The notes under the pieces: generated by a model | Seen by the model: only the letters and a program-made list of their open reading frames with translations | Told to the model about the DNA's origin: nothing | Databases searched by the model: none | Shown here: positions 26,738 through 34,707 of the stretch, piece after piece | Position numbering within the stretch: the first letter of the stretch is position 1 | How the letters are laid out: every line of letters starts with the position of its first letter | Made by a program: the position numbers and the translations under genes | Origin: Phyllobacteriaceae bacterium | Lineage (GTDB): Bacteria > Pseudomonadota > Alphaproteobacteria > Rhizobiales > Rhizobiaceae | Direction: 5' to 3' | NCBI GenBank assembly: GCA_023954255.1 | Contig: JAMLIH010000028.1 | Span: forward strand, 1-35,226 | Length of the DNA: 35,226 nt

Positions 26738-26760
26738 GCGCGCAACCGGGATTTCCAATC

Positions 26761-27537
26761 ATGATCGAGCTCGACAAATCCTCAAACCAGTCCACGCAGA
26801 TCGCCTTTGCGGTCATCGAGTGCATGGTCGAGTTCGGTCGCCCCGTCGCGCTTGCAGAACTCACCCGCCGGCTGGACATCCCCAAGGTCCGCGTCTTCCG
26901 GTTCCTGAGGACACTGCTTGCCATGGGCTATGTGCTGCAGGACGCCGATACCGAACACTACCGCCTGTCCTACAAGCTCTACCATCTGGGCCAGGCACTG
27001 GCCGACAGCACCGACATGCTGCGCGAGGCGAGACCCGTCATGACGGAATTGCGCGACAAGACCGGGATGACGGTGTCGTTCGGCCAGATCGAAGAATCCG
27101 GCATGCGCGTTCTCGACATGGTGCGTTCCGAACACCCGGTGGCGATCGTCACCCGGCCGGGTGCGCTTCTGGATTTTCACTCATCGGCCCAGGGCAAGGT
27201 CGCGCTTGCATTTGGCGACAAAAAACTGTGGCAGCAAGTTCCCGAGGAACTGCGCCCGTGGACCAGTGCCACCAATACCGACAGGGCAAAACTCGAGGCC
27301 GAGGTGGCAAAGGTGCTCAAACAGGGCTGGGCCGATGCGCCCGGCGAGACGCTGGAGGGCGTCAGCGCGCTCTCCGCCCCGGTTCGCGACATGACGGGAA
27401 ACCTCATTGCAACCCTGACCCTTGCAGGACCGACCAATTTCCTCGGCTCGCCGCCCAAGGACCAGTACATCGCCGCGATATGCGAAAGCGCGGCGCGAAT
27501 TTCCAGTAACCTCGGATATACGGGCACTTCCGCATGA
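26761..27537 (+). CDS. IclR-family transcriptional regulator
   Basis: A 258-residue regulator. The N-terminal winged helix-turn-helix (about residues 10-70) includes LAELTRRLDIPKVRVFRFLRTLLAMGYVLQD. A GAF-like IclR effector domain follows (residues 85-250), with GMRVLDMVRSEHPVAIVTRPGALLDFHSSAQGKVALAF. It lies inside the operon between dctM and hyuA, and its TGA overlaps the hyuA ATG. It probably senses the imported compound or an intermediate, and autoregulates through the palindrome upstream of dctP; this is inferred from position. Confidence 0.92.
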   Translation: MIELDKSSNQSTQIAFAVIECMVEFGRPVALAELTRRLDIPKVRVFRFLRTLLAMGYVLQDADTEHYRLSYKLYHLGQALADSTDMLREARPVMTELRDKTGMTVSFGQIEESGMRVLDMVRSEHPVAIVTRPGALLDFHSSAQGKVALAFGDKKLWQQVPEELRPWTSATNTDRAKLEAEVAKVLKQGWADAPGETLEGVSALSAPVRDMTGNLIATLTLAGPTNFLGSPPKDQYIAAICESAARISSNLGYTGTSA

Positions 27538-29624
27538 CCAAATACTCTCTCGCCGTCGATATCGGCGGCACGTTTACCGATGCCGTTCTGCTTGCCGATG
27601 ACGGACGCACCTTCGTCGACAAGACGCTGACGACGCATCACAACCTGCTCGAAGGCTTTTTCCGCGGCGTTGACCTGGTGATGGACCGGGCAGGCGTCGA
27701 ACCGGCGGACATCAACGATGTCGTCGTTCACGCGACCACCGTCGTGACCAACGCGCTGATCGAGCGCAAGGGACCGCCGGTCGGCCTGATCCTGACGAAG
27801 GGGTTTACCGACATCCTCTATATCCGCGAGGAACACCGCTACGACATGTACGACCCCCAGATCGAGTTCGCCGAACCGCTGATCCCGAGCGAACGCACCT
27901 GGGGACTGGGTGAGCGCATGCTCGCCGACGGAACGCCGCTTGAAGCCCCCGACCCCGAGGAGATTGCCGCAATCGCCCGCGACTGCCGCAAACGTGGCAT
28001 CGAATCCGTCGCCGTCTGCCTCATCAATGCCTACAACAATGGCGCCCATGAGCGGATGGTTGCGGAAGTCTTCGAACGCGAAGCGCCGGAAATCTATGTC
28101 TCGCTGTCATCGGAAATCGCGCCGCAGATGCGTGAATATCTGCGCGCCTCGACCGTGGCGATCAACGCCTACACAGTGCCGATCACCCGGCCCTATCTCA
28201 ACGCCCTGATCGCAGAACTCGAAACCCGCGGCTTCTCCCAGCAGCCACTGATCATGCTGTCGAATGGCGGCGTGATCGGTGCCGGACGCGCCGGTACCCT
28301 GCCGGTGCGCATGATCGAAAGCGGTCCGGCAGCAGGCGCACTGGTCGCCTGCTATTTCTCGCGGCAGTTCAACCTTCCCGACCTCATCTCCTTCGACATG
28401 GGCGGAACAACCGCCAAGGCCTGCATGATCCATGGCCACGAACCGCTGGTGACCGGCCATTTCGAGGTTGACCGCCGCTACCGCTTCAAGCCTGGCTCCG
28501 GCATGCCGATCACCGTGCCATCGATCGACATGATCGAAATCGGCGCGGGTGGCGGATCGATTGCCTGGATCGACGAACTGGGTCTGCTCAGAACGGGACC
28601 GGAAAGTGCGGGTTCCGTGCCCGGCCCCGTCTCCTATGGGCGCGGCGGCACCGAACCCTGCGTGACCGATGCCGATGTAGTTGCCGGCATTCTCGATCCC
28701 GACCGGTTTCTTGGTGGCGACATGAAGCTCGATGCCGCCGGAGCGCGCGCTGCCGTCGGCAAACTCGGCGCGAAGATCGGCCTTTCGCCGGAAGAAACGG
28801 CATGGGGCATCTTCGAGGTGGTCTGCGAACAGATGGCTGCCGCCGCCCGTGCCCATGCCACCGACCGCGGCATCGACCATCGCGGCCTGCCGATGCTCGC
28901 CTTTGGCGGCGCCGGGCCGGTTCACGCCTGTCTCGTTGCCGATCTGATCGATTCCAGCCAGGTGATCTATCCGCCGCTTGCCTCCGTTCTGTCGGCCTTC
29001 GGAACGCTGGTAACGCCGGCCAAGATCGATCTGGTGCGCAGCCAGCTGTCCCCGCTCGACCGCATCGACTGGGCCGAGGCTTCAAGGGCAATCGACGCCA
29101 TGATCGAGGACGGCGGCCAGACCCTGCAGGAAGCAGGCATCGATCCCGGTCAGGTCGAATATACCTTTGCCGCCGACCTGCGCTATCTCGGCCAGCAGTC
29201 GGAACTGACAATCGAACTGCCCGGCGATCCGCGCCGGCATCGCGACGCCTGCGAGATGCGCCAGCGTTTCGAAACGGAATACGAATCCCAGTACGGCCTC
29301 AAACTCAACGACATGGCGGTGGAACTCGTCGGCTGGCGGGTCACCGCCAGGGGAGCGGTTCCCGACCGTGCTGCGGCAACGGCGCTTGCCCGAGGCGAAA
29401 GCCCGGCCCCGCGCTACCGCATGGTCCATTTCCGCTCCGGCGCCCGCGATGTGCCGGTCTACGACCGCAGCGAACTGACGCTCGGCACCGAAATCGAAGG
29501 TCCGCTGATCGTCGAGGAGCGGGAAACGACCATTTTTATCCAGCCGGGCTGGACGGCCAGCCTGCATGAAAACGGCTCGATCATCGCCAGCAAGAACACT
29601 GCCAACAACAACAGGGACAACTGA
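27534..29624 (+). CDS. hydantoinase/oxoprolinase family protein, HyuA-like (A subunit)
   Basis: A 696-residue protein of the ATP-dependent hydantoinase A / oxoprolinase / acetone carboxylase beta family. The N-terminal domain has DIGGTFTDAVLLADDG (phosphate-binding loop of the actin-like fold) and VVHATTVVTNALIERKG. The central domain has SFDMGGTTAKACMIHGH and ESGPAAGAL. The C-terminal part has MIEIGAGGGSIAWIDELG, LAFGGAGPVHACLVAD, and the family end domain GPLIVEERETTIFIQPGW. Members hydrolyse cyclic imides/lactams or carboxylate ketones with ATP. The sequence alone does not decide which. It overlaps the iclR gene by ATGA and is followed after 2 bp by the B subunit. Confidence 0.93.
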   Translation: MTKYSLAVDIGGTFTDAVLLADDGRTFVDKTLTTHHNLLEGFFRGVDLVMDRAGVEPADINDVVVHATTVVTNALIERKGPPVGLILTKGFTDILYIREEHRYDMYDPQIEFAEPLIPSERTWGLGERMLADGTPLEAPDPEEIAAIARDCRKRGIESVAVCLINAYNNGAHERMVAEVFEREAPEIYVSLSSEIAPQMREYLRASTVAINAYTVPITRPYLNALIAELETRGFSQQPLIMLSNGGVIGAGRAGTLPVRMIESGPAAGALVACYFSRQFNLPDLISFDMGGTTAKACMIHGHEPLVTGHFEVDRRYRFKPGSGMPITVPSIDMIEIGAGGGSIAWIDELGLLRTGPESAGSVPGPVSYGRGGTEPCVTDADVVAGILDPDRFLGGDMKLDAAGARAAVGKLGAKIGLSPEETAWGIFEVVCEQMAAAARAHATDRGIDHRGLPMLAFGGAGPVHACLVADLIDSSQVIYPPLASVLSAFGTLVTPAKIDLVRSQLSPLDRIDWAEASRAIDAMIEDGGQTLQEAGIDPGQVEYTFAADLRYLGQQSELTIELPGDPRRHRDACEMRQRFETEYESQYGLKLNDMAVELVGWRVTARGAVPDRAAATALARGESPAPRYRMVHFRSGARDVPVYDRSELTLGTEIEGPLIVEERETTIFIQPGWTASLHENGSIIASKNTANNNRDN

Positions 29625-29626
29625 CC

Positions 29627-31174
29627 ATGGATGGCGTCGAACTTCAGATCTTGTGGTCCAACCTGATCGGCATTGTGTCCGAGCAGGCACGCGCGCTTCA
29701 GCGCATCGCCTTTTCGCCTATCGTGCGGGAGGCTGGCGATCTTGCCAACGGGCTGTTCGATGCCCGCGCGCGGATGGTTGCACAGGCGGTAACCGGCACG
29801 CCGGGGCACATCAATTCACTGGCTGCTGCCGCCGGAAACCTGCTTCAGCATGTGGACGAAGGCAGCCTCAGGCCCGGCGACGTGCTGATCACCAACGATC
29901 CGTGGATGTCGGCCGGCCACTTCTTCGACATTACCGTCCTGTCGCCGATTTTCCGCGGTGACAGGATCATCGGCTATGCCGGATCGACGATCCACCACAC
30001 CGACATCGGCGGCTACGGCATCGGTTCGGGCGCCCGCGACATCCACGAGGAGGGCCTGTGGATCCCGGTTCTCAAGCTTTATGAGGAAGGCAAGCCCAAC
30101 CACACCCTGTTCGAGATGATCAAGCGCAATGTGCGCACGCCGGATGCGCTGATGGGCGATCTCGGCGCCCAGGTCTCTTCGGGCATGATCGCAGCCCAGC
30201 GGCTCAACGCACTGTGCGACCGATACGGCCTCGACGACATCGAGGCCCTTTCCGACGAGATCATCGACCGTTCGGAAGCGGCAACCCGCGAAAGCATCCG
30301 CAAACTGCCCGGCGGCACTTATCATGGCGAAAGCAGTTTCGATGTGCCGGGCGGCGATATCGTCACGCTGAAGACGGCTGTCATCATCGACGCCGACAAG
30401 GGCGAGATCACCATCGATTTCGCAGGTTCCTCGGGCAGGAGCGCCCGGGGCATCAATGTGGTGCCGGCCTATACCCAGGCCTATGCCACCTTCGCGGTGC
30501 GCTCGACGCTCAATCCCGACCTGCCCAACAATGCGGGAAGCCTGTCGCCCATCAAGCTGAAACTGCCGGAGGATTGCATCGTCAATGCGACCTATCCCTC
30601 GCCGGTCAATGCGCGGCATGTCGTCGGCATGTATGTCCCCTTCCCGATCCTCAACGCGCTGGCGGAAGTGGTTCCCGGAGAGGTGGTCGCGGAAGGGTCG
30701 GGCGCGGTATGGACGATCCAGATCCAGGGACGCGATGAGACCGGGCGCGCCTTTACCTCCTCGATGTTCAACTATTCGGGCGGCATGGGCGCTCGGGCGG
30801 GAAAACCGGGACTTTCCGCCATCTGCTATCCGACCGGCGTGTCGGCGGTTCCCGTCGAAGTGCTGGAGGCAGCCTATCCGATCGTCTTTTCGTGCAAGGA
30901 ACTGGAGCGTGGCACCGGCGGCAAGGGCGCACAGCCCGGCGGCGACGGCCAGCGCATCGGCTTTTCCATGCGCACCGGCCAGCCCTGGCTGCTCAATACG
31001 GTGCCGAGCCGTCTGAAGGCATCTCCCCAGGGACTGCTCGGTGGCGAGGCAGGCGCAGCGGGCCGGTTCGAGGTCAATGGTGTGCCGACAATCCTTTCAG
31101 GCAAAACCGACATGAAGCCGGATGACGCCATCCTGATGGTGACGCCAGGCGGCGGCGGCTTCGGCAAGGCGTGA
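29627..31174 (+). CDS. hydantoinase B/oxoprolinase family protein, HyuB-like (B subunit)
   Basis: A 515-residue partner of the A subunit. Family signatures: ARALQRIAFSPIVREAGDLANGLFDARARMVAQ, TPGHINSL, GDVLITNDPWMSAGHFFDITVLSPIF (metal and substrate region), GGYGIGSGARDIHEEGLWIP, NARHVVGMYVP and the end motif TPGGGGFG. HyuB proteins are often 550-600 residues, so this is on the short side, but both ends are intact. It acts with the A subunit as a cytosolic complex. The start at 29627 is 2 bp after the hyuA stop. Confidence 0.93.
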   Translation: MDGVELQILWSNLIGIVSEQARALQRIAFSPIVREAGDLANGLFDARARMVAQAVTGTPGHINSLAAAAGNLLQHVDEGSLRPGDVLITNDPWMSAGHFFDITVLSPIFRGDRIIGYAGSTIHHTDIGGYGIGSGARDIHEEGLWIPVLKLYEEGKPNHTLFEMIKRNVRTPDALMGDLGAQVSSGMIAAQRLNALCDRYGLDDIEALSDEIIDRSEAATRESIRKLPGGTYHGESSFDVPGGDIVTLKTAVIIDADKGEITIDFAGSSGRSARGINVVPAYTQAYATFAVRSTLNPDLPNNAGSLSPIKLKLPEDCIVNATYPSPVNARHVVGMYVPFPILNALAEVVPGEVVAEGSGAVWTIQIQGRDETGRAFTSSMFNYSGGMGARAGKPGLSAICYPTGVSAVPVEVLEAAYPIVFSCKELERGTGGKGAQPGGDGQRIGFSMRTGQPWLLNTVPSRLKASPQGLLGGEAGAAGRFEVNGVPTILSGKTDMKPDDAILMVTPGGGGFGKA

Positions 31175-31200
31175 AACACAGGAAAACAAGGAGGAAGATC

Positions 31201-31593
31201 ATGAGCGAAGAAAAACTTGAACCCTTCCGCATGCCGGTCAAATGGGAAGACCTGCCGCGCTTTATCGTGCGCGATCACGTCAGCCGGGCCGGTTTCCGGG
31301 GCGAGGATGTGCTGCTGGTCATGAACTATCTGGAAAAGGGCATGACGCTCGGCATGCACAAGCATCCCTTCGAGCAGATTGCCGTGATCCTGACCGGGCG
31401 CATGCGCTGGACGGTGGGCGACGAGACGTTCGAGGTGGGTGCCGGCGAAGTGCTGCGCGTGCCGCCCAATGTGATGCATGGCGGCATCCCGATTTCCGAC
31501 GAGGTGGTGATGAACCTCGATATCTTCTGCCCAATCCGCGAGGACTATCTCGAAATCGTCGACCACCAAAAGGCCGACTTTGCGGACGGCTGA
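31201..31593 (+). CDS. cupin domain protein
   Basis: A 130-residue single-domain cupin. Motif 1 reads G-M-T-L-G-M-H-K-H-P-F-E with the two His and the Glu of the usual metal site (about residues 49-60). Motif 2 is PPNVMHGG with the fourth ligand His. No signal peptide. ATG 31201 with GGAGGAAG upstream is preferred over a GTG at 31171. It is in the operon 26 bp after hyuB. Small cupins in catabolic clusters can be isomerases, decarboxylases or dioxygenases; the role here is unknown. Confidence 0.9.
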   Translation: MSEEKLEPFRMPVKWEDLPRFIVRDHVSRAGFRGEDVLLVMNYLEKGMTLGMHKHPFEQIAVILTGRMRWTVGDETFEVGAGEVLRVPPNVMHGGIPISDEVVMNLDIFCPIREDYLEIVDHQKADFADG

Positions 31594-31608
31594 GCCAGGG
31601 AGGCCGTC

Positions 31609-32487
31609 ATGAGCCGGGAGATCATTCTCACCGCTGCCGTCAACGGCGGCAATCCGAAAGCCCATGAGATCAACGCCAACCTGCCGGTTTCGCCGGTACA
31701 GATCGCTCAGGCTATCGGTGAAGCTGCCGAACTGGGTGCGGCCATCGCCCATTTTCACGTCCGCGATCCGCAAACCGGCCTGCCCTCGAACGACCCCGCC
31801 CTGTATCGCGAGGTCGTGGAGCGGGTGCGGGACAGCGGTACCGACATCCTGCTCAATATCACCTGCTCGATGGACGGCATGGTGCATCTCGACGGAAATG
31901 GCGGGATCGGCGCCGAAACCACATGGAAACCGGCGCAGGGCCGGGTCGCCCATGTGCTCGATCTCAAACCCGCCATCGCCACGATGGATTGCGGCACGTT
32001 TGCCGTCGGCGACGCCATTCACGTGGCGCGCAGCTGCGATCTCACCCAACACGCGCAATTGCTCCGTCAGGCGGGGATCAAGCCGGAAGTCGAATGCTTC
32101 GATTTCGGTCATCTCGAAACCGCGCTGCGCATGATGGCAGACGGCGCTTTCGCCAGCCCGCCGTTTTTCCAGATCTGCCTGGGCACGGCCTATGGCGGGG
32201 CACCCGCGACCCGCGAGGCATTGCAGGCCATGCAGTCCCGAATGCCGCCCGATGCCGAATGGGCAGCCTTTGCCGCCGGCGCGGACAATCTGTGGGTGAT
32301 GGAAGCGGCAATTGCCGCCGGCGGTCATATCAGGACCGGACTGGAAGACACGCTGCTGACCGGGGATGGCGAGCCAGCAACGAATGCAGGTCTGCTTTTG
32401 CAGGCAAGAGACCTCGTGGAACGTCTGGGAGACAGGCTTGCTTCACCGCGTCAGGCAGCCGAAATGCTGAAAATAGCAGTGGGCTGA
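31609..32487 (+). CDS. BKACE family beta-keto acid cleavage enzyme (DUF849)
   Basis: A 292-residue TIM-barrel enzyme of the family founded by 3-keto-5-aminohexanoate cleavage enzyme (Kce). It uses acetyl-CoA to split a beta-keto acid into acetoacetate and a new acyl-CoA. Visible landmarks: TAAVNGGNP at the N-terminus, AIAHFHVRDPQTG with the two Zn-binding His (about residues 46-48), VECFDFGHLETA (about residue 155), and GGHIRTGLEDTL (about residue 240) with the catalytic Arg/Glu region. GGGAGG precedes the ATG. It is the last gene of the operon, ending 11 bp before the convergent yeeE gene. The specific beta-keto acid is unknown. Confidence 0.92.
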   Translation: MSREIILTAAVNGGNPKAHEINANLPVSPVQIAQAIGEAAELGAAIAHFHVRDPQTGLPSNDPALYREVVERVRDSGTDILLNITCSMDGMVHLDGNGGIGAETTWKPAQGRVAHVLDLKPAIATMDCGTFAVGDAIHVARSCDLTQHAQLLRQAGIKPEVECFDFGHLETALRMMADGAFASPPFFQICLGTAYGGAPATREALQAMQSRMPPDAEWAAFAAGADNLWVMEAAIAAGGHIRTGLEDTLLTGDGEPATNAGLLLQARDLVERLGDRLASPRQAAEMLKIAVG

Positions 32488-32498
32488 AGCGTCCGGAG

Positions 32499-33578
32499 CT
32501 AGGCCGCCTGGCCGGTGGACGCGGGAGCGGCGCCACGGCGGTCGACCAGCCAGTCGGTAGCCATGGCCGAGGCCCAGATGGCAAACAGCGTTACCCAGGC
32601 GGTGATCGCAAAGACGCTGGCGCCGGTGACCCCTGCCCCGACGGCACAGCCGCCGGCGAGCATGCCGCCGAACCCCATCAGCGCAGCGCCGAGAAGGTAA
32701 CGCCGCATGGCCGGCCCGCCCTCGAAACCCTGCAGCGCCAGCTGGCCGGTCAGGGCCGCAGCGAGGAAGGAACCCAGAAAGACGCCGGGCACCAGACCGA
32801 TATCAAACTCGATGGCATTGCCGGGCGGGCTCAGAAACATCATCAGCGTATCGGCGGAAGGGCCGGTAAAGGTGACCCCCTCAAGCTGTACGGGTTCGAA
32901 GGCGATGCGGCCCATTTCGGCGGTGAACAGCCAGGCTGCCGGTATCGCCAGACCCGCCAGCATGGCGAAGAAGGTGACCTTGAAGCCATTCTTGCGGAAA
33001 AAGGAAAACAGGAGCGCCAGCATGAAGGCGAAGACACTTGCAAGCAGCGCCATCTGCGACGACATGCCAAGTGCTTCCAGCAGCGAGTTGCCGCCGATCG
33101 TCTGGGTGGTCGCAAGGCTTGCCACCGCCTCGCGGGCGGGCGACAGAAAACCCCTTAGGCTTGCCTGCGCCACCACGGCGAAGACCAGACCCGAGAGCAA
33201 TGCCCGAAGGTTGCCCGTTGCCGACAGGACCAGCAACCGGCTGGCGCAGCCGCGTGCCAGCACCATGCCGGTGCCGAACAGCAGGCCGCCGATCAGCGCG
33301 CCGGAAATGCTCTGCGGCGAGGCGATCTGGCGCGATTCGGCTGCAGGCACCATGCCGGCCAGATCGGCAAGCTGGGTACCGAAGACGGCAACGGTGAAGA
33401 CGACGAGCCAGATCGCCGTTCGGTTGCCGATGCTGCCGCGGGAAAACTCGACCGCCGCCGCGCGCAGGCAGAACTGGCTCTGCTGGGCGGCAATGCCGAA
33501 TATCATGCCGACGAGAAGCCCCCCCAAGGCGAGGGTCTCATTTTCCCCGATACGGTCAACAAGCTGCAACAAATCCAT
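32499..33578 (-). CDS. YeeE/YedE family transporter (TsuA/SoxT-like, thiosulfate or related sulfur compound)
   Basis: A 359-residue inner-membrane protein with about nine helices in two similar halves. The Cys motifs of the YeeE/YedE family are present: QSQFCLRAA near the start, ARGCASRLLVLSATGN in the first half and AGGCAVGAGVTGASVF near the C-terminus. In TsuA such Cys residues pass thiosulfate across the membrane; SoxT of some sox clusters is in the same family. The ATG 33578 is chosen because translation upstream to 33701 lacks family similarity and runs through the divergent control region. It is divergent from the Tat-exported MBL gene and convergent with the TRAP/hyu operon. The substrate is inferred from the family. 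Confidence 0.85.
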   Translation of the reverse strand: MDLLQLVDRIGENETLALGGLLVGMIFGIAAQQSQFCLRAAAVEFSRGSIGNRTAIWLVVFTVAVFGTQLADLAGMVPAAESRQIASPQSISGALIGGLLFGTGMVLARGCASRLLVLSATGNLRALLSGLVFAVVAQASLRGFLSPAREAVASLATTQTIGGNSLLEALGMSSQMALLASVFAFMLALLFSFFRKNGFKVTFFAMLAGLAIPAAWLFTAEMGRIAFEPVQLEGVTFTGPSADTLMMFLSPPGNAIEFDIGLVPGVFLGSFLAAALTGQLALQGFEGGPAMRRYLLGAALMGFGGMLAGGCAVGAGVTGASVFAITAWVTLFAIWASAMATDWLVDRRGAAPASTGQAA

Positions 33579-33612
33579 CGTGACATGATGTGGCAAAACC
33601 TGCGGCTTGAGA

Positions 33613-33626
33613 TTGACCTGTATCAA
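33613..33626. promoter_or_regulatory. FNR/FixK-type box between yeeE and the MBL gene
   Basis: TTGA-CCTGTA-TCAA is a perfect TTGA-N6-TCAA, and TTGAC-N4-ATCAA matches the FNR/FixK consensus at nine of ten positions. On the plus strand a perfect TATAAT lies at 33651-33656, placing the box about 43 bp before the expected start point, as in class II activated promoters that lack a -35 box. It is 35 bp from the yeeE start in the other direction. It suggests low-oxygen or NO control. Confidence 0.6.
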
Positions 33627-33674
33627 ACAGCGTGGGAAATATGCAGGAATTATAATATATGGGAGGAAACTTGC

Positions 33675-34594
33675 ATGCCCTACACATTCAACCGCCGGCA
33701 ATTGCTTGCTGCCGGTCTTCCGGCAGCCGGTTTCCTGCTTGCGCCGCAGCTTGCATGGTCGAAGACCCAGATCGGCTCGAAGACGGTCTCAACGCTCTCG
33801 GACGGGCATCTGACGCTGCCGATCAACTTCATCTTTCCCGATGTGCCCCAGGATGAACTGCAGGCACTGCTGTCGCGGATGGCGGCAAGCTGGAAGCGAT
33901 CGAACCGCCCTGCAACCTCACCCTGCTGGAGGACGGCGAACGCAGGGTATTGTTCGATGCCGGATCGGGACAGAATTTCATGCCGACCGCCGGCAAGCTC
34001 GGCGACGCGCTGGCAGAAGCAGGCATCGATGCGGAGACAATCACCGATGTCATCTTCACCCATGCCCATCCGGACCATTTGTGGGGGATCGTTGACGATT
34101 TCGATGAGATCGCCTTCCCTTCCGCGCAACTGCACTTTCCGCGTGCGGAGTGGGACTACTGGTATGACGAGAACACTGCAGAGAGTCTCGGCGACGCGCG
34201 AAAGACCTTCGCTGTGGGTGCCCGCAACCGGCTGGAAATGATGGAGGAGCAGGTGAGCCTGTTCGATGCCGGCGCCGAGGTCTTGCCGGGCGTCGAGGCC
34301 GTCGACAGCCGCGGGCATACACCCGGACATACCTCATACGTCATTCATGGCGGCAATGGCGACGGTGTGATGGTGGTGGGCGACGCGATCTCGAATGCCG
34401 CAGTTTCCTTCGCCAGACCCCAATGGCCGACCGGTTCCGACCAGGACAAGCAGCAGGGCATCAAGACCCGCGTCGCATTGCTTGACCGGCTGGCGACCGA
34501 CAAGCTCGCAATCGTCGGCTATCACCTGCCCGATGGCGGCATGGGCCGGGTCGAACGCGACGGCACTGCCTACCGCTTTGCCAGCGGAAGCTGA
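33675..34594 (+). pseudogene. Tat-exported metallo-beta-lactamase-fold hydrolase, single-base frameshift
   Basis: ATG 33675 with GGGAGG upstream begins MPYTFNRRQLLAAGLPAAGFLLAPQLAW, a clear twin-arginine signal. The frame breaks near 33886: the DNA reads TCGCGGATGGC where one more G would give S-R-D-G-G-K-L-E-A-I-E. Past that point the second frame is fully intact to the stop at 34594: PPCNLTLLEDGERRVLFDAGSGQNF, the metal motif THAHPDHLWG (H-x-H-x-D-H), SRGHTPGHTSYVI and VGDAISNAAVSF. Restored length would be 306 residues. It is similar in layout to the SoxH-type and other periplasmic MBL proteins near sulfur genes. Because the damage is one base in a short G run, a sequencing error is quite possible. 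Confidence 0.85.
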
Positions 34595-34657
34595 CCACGC
34601 TCTGCGGCGGCTTCCCACAACAGGCAGCGAATGGGTGGACATTCTCCCTCATTGTGA

Positions 34658-34685
34658 TTACGTTAGGTAATATTCCGTAACGTAA
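34658..34685. promoter_or_regulatory. inverted repeat TTACGTTA-N12-TAACGTAA before mscS
   Basis: Perfect 8-bp arms at 34658-34665 and 34678-34685 around the AT-rich spacer GGTAATATTCCG, ending 22 bp before the mscS start codon. The size suits a dimeric repressor operator. I could not assign it to a named regulator. There is no T-run, so it is unlikely to be a terminator of the preceding gene. Confidence 0.65.
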
Positions 34686-34707
34686 GGCATATTGGAGGGC
34701 TTCCATC

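Noticed and set aside
25340-26758. Minus-strand frame of 472 codons opposite dctM
   Set aside because: A Gln/Asp/His-rich shadow of membrane-protein codons, with no domain; dctQ-dctM are clear on the plus strand.
31923-33158. Plus-strand frame spanning the BKACE end and the yeeE gene
   Set aside because: It crosses two convergent, well-supported genes in the wrong frame or strand and has Arg/Gly-rich random composition.
33599-33701. Upstream extension of the yeeE frame to 33701
   Set aside because: The added 41 residues cover the divergent promoter and part of the MBL gene and lack family similarity; the ATG at 33578 starts the recognisable protein.
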